A DNA stretch of 64,000 nucleotides. Source: Actinomycetota bacterium. Lineage in GTDB: Bacteria; Actinomycetota; Actinomycetes; Nanopelagicales; Nanopelagicaceae. Where the stretch lies: the NCBI GenBank assembly GCA_009704505.1, contig WLEB01000003.1:1-64000 (forward strand), in the 5' to 3' direction. Below, piece by piece: positions 59,289 to 64,000 of the stretch. How positions within the stretch are numbered: position 1 is the stretch's first letter; the number at the start of each line of letters is the position of its first letter. The notes under the pieces are model-generated. The model did not search any database. It saw only the letters and a program-made list of their open reading frames with translations, and had not been told where the DNA came from. The position numbers and the translations under genes were made by a program.

Positions 59289-60069
59289 TTTACATAAAAC
59301 AAATGAGATTGCCGTTTCAGTAAGAGACTTATCTCTTACTTATTCGACAACCATTGATCGCAGGCCGACATTTAAAGTTAGAGCTAAGGCGCTTATGCGT
59401 GGGAAAAAACAAACTCGAGTTGTTAATGCTTTAAGAAATGTAAATTTGGATGTTGAATACGGGCATGTGCTAGGTGTAATCGGTGCAAATGGTGCTGGTA
59501 AGTCTTCACTCATGCGATGCATTGCCGGAATTTTGCCGCCAACTCAAGGTCGCATAGAAGTCTATGGATCTGTAAGTACATTGCTTGCACTCGGTGTTGG
59601 CTTTAATCCATCTATGTCTGGCCGGGACAATGTCTACTTAGGTGGCTTAGCTGCCGGAATGACTCGTGATGAGATCAACGGGCACTTTGATGAGATCGCA
59701 TCTTTTTCTGAATTAGGAGATGCAATTGATGCACCAATGCGTACCTATTCATCGGGAATGTATGCCCGCCTTGCTTTTTCGGTTGCGGCAACTGTTCGCC
59801 CAGATATTTTGATCATTGATGAAGCATTAAGTACAGGTGATGCAAAGTTTAAAGAAAAAAGCCTAAATCGCGTTAAAGAACTTCGAAGTGATGATCGAGC
59901 ACTAATTTTAGTGAGCCATGCCATGCAGACATTGCGAGAAACATGTAACGACGTTGTTTGGCTAGATAAAGGTAAAGTCATTTCAAGGGGTGAGCCAAAC
60001 AAGGTAATTGATGCTTATCAAGAGTTTTTACAAGTTGGAAAGAGCGCTGCAATCGATGAGGATGTTTAA
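59266..60069 (+). CDS. Polysaccharide ABC exporter ATPase (Wzt/TagH-like)
   Basis: A 267-residue ATPase. Walker A GANGAGKSSLMRCIAG, signature YSSGMYARLAFSVAAT, and Walker B ILIIDEALSTGD are those of the TagH/Wzt class. No carbohydrate-binding domain follows the ATPase, unlike Wzt proteins that read the glycan end. It overlaps the permease by 23 nt. Confidence 0.92.
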   Translation: MSSLSVSNLHKTNEIAVSVRDLSLTYSTTIDRRPTFKVRAKALMRGKKQTRVVNALRNVNLDVEYGHVLGVIGANGAGKSSLMRCIAGILPPTQGRIEVYGSVSTLLALGVGFNPSMSGRDNVYLGGLAAGMTRDEINGHFDEIASFSELGDAIDAPMRTYSSGMYARLAFSVAATVRPDILIIDEALSTGDAKFKEKSLNRVKELRSDDRALILVSHAMQTLRETCNDVVWLDKGKVISRGEPNKVIDAYQEFLQVGKSAAIDEDV

Positions 60070-61345
60070 GCTTCTCACATTAACTCTTTCTATTGTTCTG
60101 CCAATCTCATTAATCTCGCCATTGCCGTCAAATGCTATAGCGGTTCCATCCACATTTCAATTTACTGGCGCTGGATATGGTCATGGCGTTGGAATGAGTC
60201 AGATGGGAGCGCGCTCTAAGGCGCTAGCTGGAGAGAATGCGACTTCAATTTTAAATTATTACTATAAAGATGTTGCTCTGGAAACAGCAGATGATACGAA
60301 GATACTTCGCGTAAATATTGGGCATCAATTAACAACTGCAAGAATGTTAACTCGTACTCAAGGTGCAAACTTACAGATTTTCAGCGGCGATATTGGTGAT
60401 GCACAAGGAGTTCAACCACTTGCAACAATTCCTGCCATGAGTTCGCTCAATTTTTCTATTTTTGGTTCGACGGTAATTCCAAGTATCACAACTGGCAAAA
60501 TCGTTTCAAGCATTCCAGGAAATCGAATCTTCACGGTTCGCTGGAGTGGAACTCGATATCTTGCAGGCGTCGATGGAATCATGACTTTGTCGCATGCAAA
60601 CAGAAAAAGTAACTACCGTTACGGACAAGTTCAAATTCGTGCTGTTAGAGCAGGCTCACTTGGTTTTCGACTAGCCATTACCAACTCTGTTCGACTAGCA
60701 GATGAATACCTATGGGGAGTTAGTGAAATGCCTTCGTTTTGGCCAATGGCTGCCTTAGAAGCACAAGCAATTGCATCGCGCACTTTTGCATTAAGTAAAG
60801 CAGGAGTTATCCGAACTGCATGTGACTGCGATCTATATGGAGAAATTACTGACCAAAAGTTCCTGGGTTATGCAAAAGAAATAGAGAAAAAGTGGGGAGT
60901 CTTCTGGAAAGCAGCTGTCACAAATACTGCAGGATTGGTATTAACACAATCAGGTAAACCAATAACTGCATGGTTTGGTAGTTCAAGTGGTGGTATCACA
61001 GAAACAGCGCTGAGTGCTTGGGGGAGTGAGCGAGCTTTTACTCATAGCGTTGAAGACTTAGCAAGTCTAGATCCAACTCTTAATCCTAACTTTTATAAGT
61101 GGGAGCGAAGCATTCCTCAATCAGTTACTGCCGCCGCCTTTTTGCTTCCAGATGTAGTAACTCTAGAACTCTTAACTAGAAATCCAAGTGGAACCGTTGG
61201 GATGATTAGAGCGACGGCAAGTAATGGAAAGCAAGTTTCAATACGAGGTGAAACATTTAGAAGTCGGACAAAGATTCCTTCGGCATACTTTAATTTAGTT
61301 GGCGTGCAAAACGCTGTTGAGCCCGCCCCAAGTCCCAGTTCGTAG
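60056..61345 (+). CDS. SpoIID/LytB-domain secreted protein
   Basis: About 429 residues with a signal peptide ([20 protein letters not shown]). The SpoIID/LytB domain has [20 protein letters not shown] at its start, then [28 protein letters not shown] and [14 protein letters not shown]. These proteins cleave or bind peptidoglycan glycan strands. No sporulation is implied, since actinobacteria carry such genes for wall work. It overlaps the exporter ATPase by 14 nt and dapD head-on by 51 nt. ATG 60056 or 60062. Confidence 0.85.
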   Translation: MRMFKLLTLTLSIVLPISLISPLPSNAIAVPSTFQFTGAGYGHGVGMSQMGARSKALAGENATSILNYYYKDVALETADDTKILRVNIGHQLTTARMLTRTQGANLQIFSGDIGDAQGVQPLATIPAMSSLNFSIFGSTVIPSITTGKIVSSIPGNRIFTVRWSGTRYLAGVDGIMTLSHANRKSNYRYGQVQIRAVRAGSLGFRLAITNSVRLADEYLWGVSEMPSFWPMAALEAQAIASRTFALSKAGVIRTACDCDLYGEITDQKFLGYAKEIEKKWGVFWKAAVTNTAGLVLTQSGKPITAWFGSSSGGITETALSAWGSERAFTHSVEDLASLDPTLNPNFYKWERSIPQSVTAAAFLLPDVVTLELLTRNPSGTVGMIRATASNGKQVSIRGETFRSRTKIPSAYFNLVGVQNAVEPAPSPSS

Positions 61346-62257
61346 TACAGCCTCCAGAGCGCCATCTACTGAGTTTCTTCTAAATAAAAGATTGCTAGCC
61401 CCAGAAAGTGATTTAGCTTTTACAACCTCACCATCGGGCAGTTTGATCTTTGCTGAAGCTGTTATATAAACACCAGCTTCGATAACACAGTTATCACCTA
61501 AGGAAATTCCTGTACCAGAGTTTGCTCCCAATAAACATTTTTCGCCGATAGAGATGACTTCTTTTCCGCCACCACTTAGCGTTCCCATGATTGAAGCGCC
61601 ACCACCGATATCGGTTCCATCTCCAACAATTACTCCAGCTGAGATGCGACCTTCAACCATTGATGATCCAAGAGTGCCAGCATTGAAGTTAACAAAACCC
61701 TCATGCATGACAGTCGTACCAGTTGCAAGATGAGCTCCCAAGCGAACGCGATCTGCATCAGCGATTCGTACTCCACTTGGGATCACATAATCGAGCATTC
61801 GAGGGAATTTATCGACACCAAATACGGTGACATGACCGAGAGATGCAATTAATCGTGCGCGGGTAACTTCAAATCCATCAACATTGCATGGACCAGCTGA
61901 AGTCCAAACCACGTTATTTAGAATTCCGAATATTCCATCTAAAGAAATGCTTTGCGGCTTAACAAGTCGATGTGAGAGCAAATGCAAACGAAGATAAACA
62001 TCGGCAACATTTTCTGGTGCTTTAGCCAGATCTATTTCGAGACTGACTAATTCGCGTTGAACACTTCTATTTTTATCTTCACCCTTTAGCGCTAACAATT
62101 CAGCAGGAATATTTCCTGGTAACGCAGAAAGAGATGGTGATGGAAACCAAACATCCAACGTTGCTCCCTGTGAAATCGTTGCGATTCCATGGCCAGATGC
62201 AATTTTTTGAGTCGCCTTAGTCCCACCACTTGGGTTGCCAGTTGTTGAGTTGGTCAT
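61295..62257 (-). CDS. dapD: Tetrahydrodipicolinate N-succinyltransferase
   Basis: A hexapeptide-repeat transferase of the lysine/diaminopimelate route, 320 residues, actinobacterial type. It has [40 protein letters not shown], the left-handed helix [20 protein letters not shown] and [20 protein letters not shown]. It begins with ATG at 62257 under a leaderless promoter. The 3' end lies on top of the SpoIID gene. Confidence 0.94.
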   Translation of the reverse strand: MTNSTTGNPSGGTKATQKIASGHGIATISQGATLDVWFPSPSLSALPGNIPAELLALKGEDKNRSVQRELVSLEIDLAKAPENVADVYLRLHLLSHRLVKPQSISLDGIFGILNNVVWTSAGPCNVDGFEVTRARLIASLGHVTVFGVDKFPRMLDYVIPSGVRIADADRVRLGAHLATGTTVMHEGFVNFNAGTLGSSMVEGRISAGVIVGDGTDIGGGASIMGTLSGGGKEVISIGEKCLLGANSGTGISLGDNCVIEAGVYITASAKIKLPDGEVVKAKSLSGASNLLFRRNSVDGALEAVLRTGTWGGLNSVLHAN

Positions 62258-62263
62258 GTGCTA

Positions 62264-62269
62264 AGCCTA
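62264..62269 (-). promoter_or_regulatory. -10 element of leaderless dapD
   Basis: Minus-strand TAGGCT (62269-62264), 6 nt before the ATG at 62257. Confidence 0.5.
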
Positions 62270-62274
62270 ACCCC

Positions 62275-62280
62275 TATTCT
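62275..62280 (+). promoter_or_regulatory. -10 element of leaderless LOG-family gene
   Basis: TATTCT, 7 nt before the ATG at 62288. It is separated from the dapD -10 on the opposite strand by 5 bp. Confidence 0.5.
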
Positions 62281-62287
62281 AGGTGTC

Positions 62288-62824
62288 ATGCGTATTGCCG
62301 TCTTTTGTTCATCATCACCAGCGATCGATAACAAATATGTAGAGCTGGCGTATCAACTCGGGCAAGGTATCGCATCTCATTCAAGTGAACTTGTTACTGG
62401 CGGCGGGCATATTTCAATGATGGGCGCTGTTTCAAGAGGTGCACGAGATGCGGGTGGCAAAACTATTGGCGTGATCCCTCAGGCACTGGTAGAAATTGAA
62501 TTTGCCGACCACGATAACGATGAACTTCACGTGGTGGAAACGATGGGTCAGCGAAAGCACATGATCACAGATATCTCTGATGCGTTCATTACTTTGCCTG
62601 GGGGAGCCGGAACTCTTGAAGAGTTTTTTGAAATTTGGGTAGGTCACTACTTAAAGTTCCACTCAAAACCAGTAGTAATTTTAGATCCATTTGGAATTTA
62701 TGAACCATTGCATGAATTAATCATTCATCTTGAAGCTGAGAAATTCATCAAACCTGGAATGCGTGAAATCGTTAAATGGACAACAACTGTTGAAGATGCA
62801 TTGAATGCATGTGAGGGTATGTAA
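62288..62824 (+). CDS. LOG-family protein (TIGR00730; nucleoside-5'-monophosphate phosphoribohydrolase-like)
   Basis: A 178-residue Rossmann-fold protein. It has RIAVFCSSSPAID at the start, GGGHISMMGAVSRGARDAGG, and the signature PGGAGTLEEFFEIWVGHYLK. Family members release adenine from AMP or cytokinin ribotides. The ATG at 62288 is chosen because the upstream ATG (62258) precedes the -10. It is divergent from dapD across 30 bp, an arrangement also known in other actinobacteria. Confidence 0.9.
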   Translation: MRIAVFCSSSPAIDNKYVELAYQLGQGIASHSSELVTGGGHISMMGAVSRGARDAGGKTIGVIPQALVEIEFADHDNDELHVVETMGQRKHMITDISDAFITLPGGAGTLEEFFEIWVGHYLKFHSKPVVILDPFGIYEPLHELIIHLEAEKFIKPGMREIVKWTTTVEDALNACEGM

Positions 62825-62827
62825 GAA

Positions 62828-63259
62828 ATGACTAGCAATCACATTGCAATGACTTTAGTTATAAAAGCACCCATCGAAAAGGTATGGCAAGCCCTTGGGC
62901 AATGGGAGAACCAAGGTGATTGGATGTTGCTTACAAAAGTTGAAGTCACTTCAAAAATTCGTGAGGGAGTTGGAACTTCAATCGCAGCTTTCACTGGCAT
63001 TGGAAAATTAGGCCTTATGGATCACATGACAGTGACAGCATGGCAGCCACCAAATATTTGCGATGTAGTTCACACAGGTCGGATAATTAAAGGCACAGGC
63101 AGATTTGAATTGACTCAGATAGATGCCTTTACTACTCGATTTGATTGGTCAGAAGAGATTGAGGCTCCACGGGCAATCTTTTTATTGATTGCGCCTGGTC
63201 TTTATGCGGGAGTGAGAATCTCTCTCATGGCTTTTCGCCGACAACTCCAATCAGTTTAG
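62828..63259 (+). CDS. SRPBCC (polyketide cyclase/START-like) protein
   Basis: A 143-residue helix-grip protein. The start IAMTLVIKAPIEKVWQALGQ and the later DMTVTAWQPPNICDVVHTGR-like strand (HMTVTAWQPPNI, GRFELTQID) match the SRPBCC family. These bind hydrophobic ligands. No further function can be assigned. It starts 3 nt after the LOG gene and so is in the same unit. Confidence 0.75.
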   Translation: MTSNHIAMTLVIKAPIEKVWQALGQWENQGDWMLLTKVEVTSKIREGVGTSIAAFTGIGKLGLMDHMTVTAWQPPNICDVVHTGRIIKGTGRFELTQIDAFTTRFDWSEEIEAPRAIFLLIAPGLYAGVRISLMAFRRQLQSV

Positions 63260-63271
63260 TAACCTAGGAGT

Positions 63272-63466
63272 ATGAGCCCTTCATCCCAAAGCCTTTCGGA
63301 TGCTATTGCTGGCTTGCCTGAAGAAGAGCGCATCATTTTGACGATGCATTATTTGCGCTCTATGTCTACAGGTGAAATTGCTCAGATCCTTGGGGCACCT
63401 GAGCGCTCAGTTAAAGCCATTATTGAGCAGGGCAAGGCTCGATTACTGACAATCATGGGTATGTAG
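63272..63466 (+). CDS. Stand-alone sigma-70 region-4-like helix-turn-helix protein
   Basis: A 64-residue protein. The segment from LPEEERIILTMHYLRSMS through STGEIAQILGAPERSVKAII matches the sigma region-4 helix-turn-helix, without a region 2. The start at 63272 has AGGAG immediately ahead, and TAACCT 6 nt ahead, so either ribosome-site or leaderless initiation is possible. It may be an orphan regulator or a remnant of an ECF sigma gene. Confidence 0.65.
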   Translation: MSPSSQSLSDAIAGLPEEERIILTMHYLRSMSTGEIAQILGAPERSVKAIIEQGKARLLTIMGM

Positions 63467-63563
63467 GCCTCGATTTCTACTAATGCCAAATGTGCGAGAT
63501 ACTTAACCTCCGCAACTAGCACCACGAACGTGATCCACTCAAGTTCTTTAAGAGGAGTAACAC

Positions 63564-63743
63564 ATGGCAGCCATGAAACCCCGCACAGGCGATGGTCCAA
63601 TGGAGGTTACTAAAGAAGCTCGTTCCCTAGTCATGCGAATTCCACTAGAAGGCGGCGGCCGCCTAGTTGTTGAAATGAATGCCGAAGAGGCTAACAATTT
63701 AAGCGCGGCATTACACGCGGCAGTAGGTCTAGTTAAGAAGTAA
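63564..63743 (+). CDS. DUF3117 small protein
   Basis: A 59-residue protein beginning MAAMKPRTGDGPMEVTKEAR, with RIPLEGGGRLVVEM. This is the highly conserved actinobacterial DUF3117 family. The ribosome site is AGAGGAG at 63551-63557. The function is unknown. It lies 98 nt after the region-4 gene. Confidence 0.92.
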   Translation: MAAMKPRTGDGPMEVTKEARSLVMRIPLEGGGRLVVEMNAEEANNLSAALHAAVGLVKK

Positions 63744-63775
63744 ATCTGATTCCAAAGCGATAGCCTTTGGTAATC

Positions 63776-64000
63776 ATGTCGGCACTACCCATCGCATCCT
63801 CAATTGATATCAATAATGCTGTCCGTGCTGACTCAATTTCAGTCGGGTACTCTAAAAATACAGATGGCGAATTTGAATTTATCGGCTCACTTGTTTCTGA
63901 GTTAGAGCAATATTTTCAGGTCAGCTTTGGTGATGAATTAGATTTTTTCACCCCAACAGGTAAAGCCGGTGAACTATTTGAGATCCCCGTTAGAGCACCT
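63776..64000 (+). CDS. pepA: Probable leucyl aminopeptidase (M17), N-terminal fragment cut by window end
   Basis: The first 75 codons of a longer gene that runs off the window. The sequence SALPIASSIDINN and FFTPTGKAGELFEIPVRAP resembles the N-terminal non-catalytic domain of M17 aminopeptidases. The two-metal catalytic domain is outside the window, so the call is tentative. TAGCCT (63761-63766) lies 9 nt ahead of the ATG and may be its -10. Confidence 0.6.
   Translation, partial: MSALPIASSIDINNAVRADSISVGYSKNTDGEFEFIGSLVSELEQYFQVSFGDELDFFTPTGKAGELFEIPVRAP

Noticed and set aside
60008-60055. Upstream start of the SpoIID/LytB protein
   Set aside because: The extra residues lie inside the exporter ATPase gene and precede the signal peptide; ATG 60056 or 60062 fits better.

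Overview
The window reads as one continuous, gene-dense stretch of an actinobacterial chromosome. Markers seen directly are a four-cysteine WhiB regulator, a GuaB/GuaB3 pair, a GroEL with a His-rich tail beside groES, and the small DUF3117 and DUF3017 families. A DUF6350/PerM-like membrane protein follows sucCD, and there is an actinobacterial-type DapD. By eye the base composition is moderately A+T-rich, intergenic gaps are tiny, and many genes appear to be leaderless. That combination fits a streamlined aquatic actinobacterium such as the freshwater acI/Nanopelagicales group. The lineage is an inference from style and content, not from a database search. I see no rRNA, tRNA, CRISPR array, insertion sequence or prophage.

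Layout. 1-3650: rplQ, truA, rplM-rpsI, glmM. 3710-7332: glmS, a PAP2 phosphatase and alr (cell-wall precursors). 7322-13620: a branched-chain-amino-acid-type ABC transporter (livGFHMK) plus a secreted alpha/beta hydrolase, lying between alr and tsaE. 13698-18306: tsaE-tsaB-rimI-tsaD and groES-groEL under a CIRCE-like operator. 18415-23514: whiB, a MerR/cobalamin-type regulator, and the GMP branch (a guaB without CBS domains, guaB3, guaA). 23554-35298: a secreted cyclophilin, a PIG-L deacetylase, pcrA, sucCD, a DUF6350 protein, folD, a DUF3017 protein, mdh, icd and a CNNM/CorC-type membrane protein. 35312: trpS.

36558-53232 is a long nucleoside uptake and catabolism region. A BMP-family lipoprotein and an ABC importer come first, then cytidine deaminase, pyrimidine phosphorylase and adenosine deaminase. 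A cytochrome P450, ribokinase and nucleoside hydrolase follow. On the minus strand are purine nucleoside phosphorylase, a pentose-phosphate mutase, deoC, a full aldehyde dehydrogenase and a truncated one. Together they would bring in nucleosides, strip and deaminate the bases, and feed ribose and deoxyribose carbon to central metabolism.

53263-61345 holds maf, a PurK-like protein with a gutted ATP-grasp domain, and a surface-glycan set (UDP-glucose dehydrogenase, LCP ligase, GT2 glycosyltransferase, Wzm/Wzt-type exporter, SpoIID/LytB protein). The window ends with dapD, a LOG-family protein, an SRPBCC protein, a lone sigma region-4 protein, DUF3117 and the start of a probable leucyl aminopeptidase.

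The most notable signals are four. The first is a recurring leaderless promoter layout (TANNNT, about 6-7 nt, then the start codon), including divergent pairs packed into 18-36 bp. The second is the PurK-like protein without its ATP-binding loop. The third is the CBS-less IMP dehydrogenase next to a CarH-like light/B12 regulator. The fourth is a terminator hairpin lying on the apparent start of truA.
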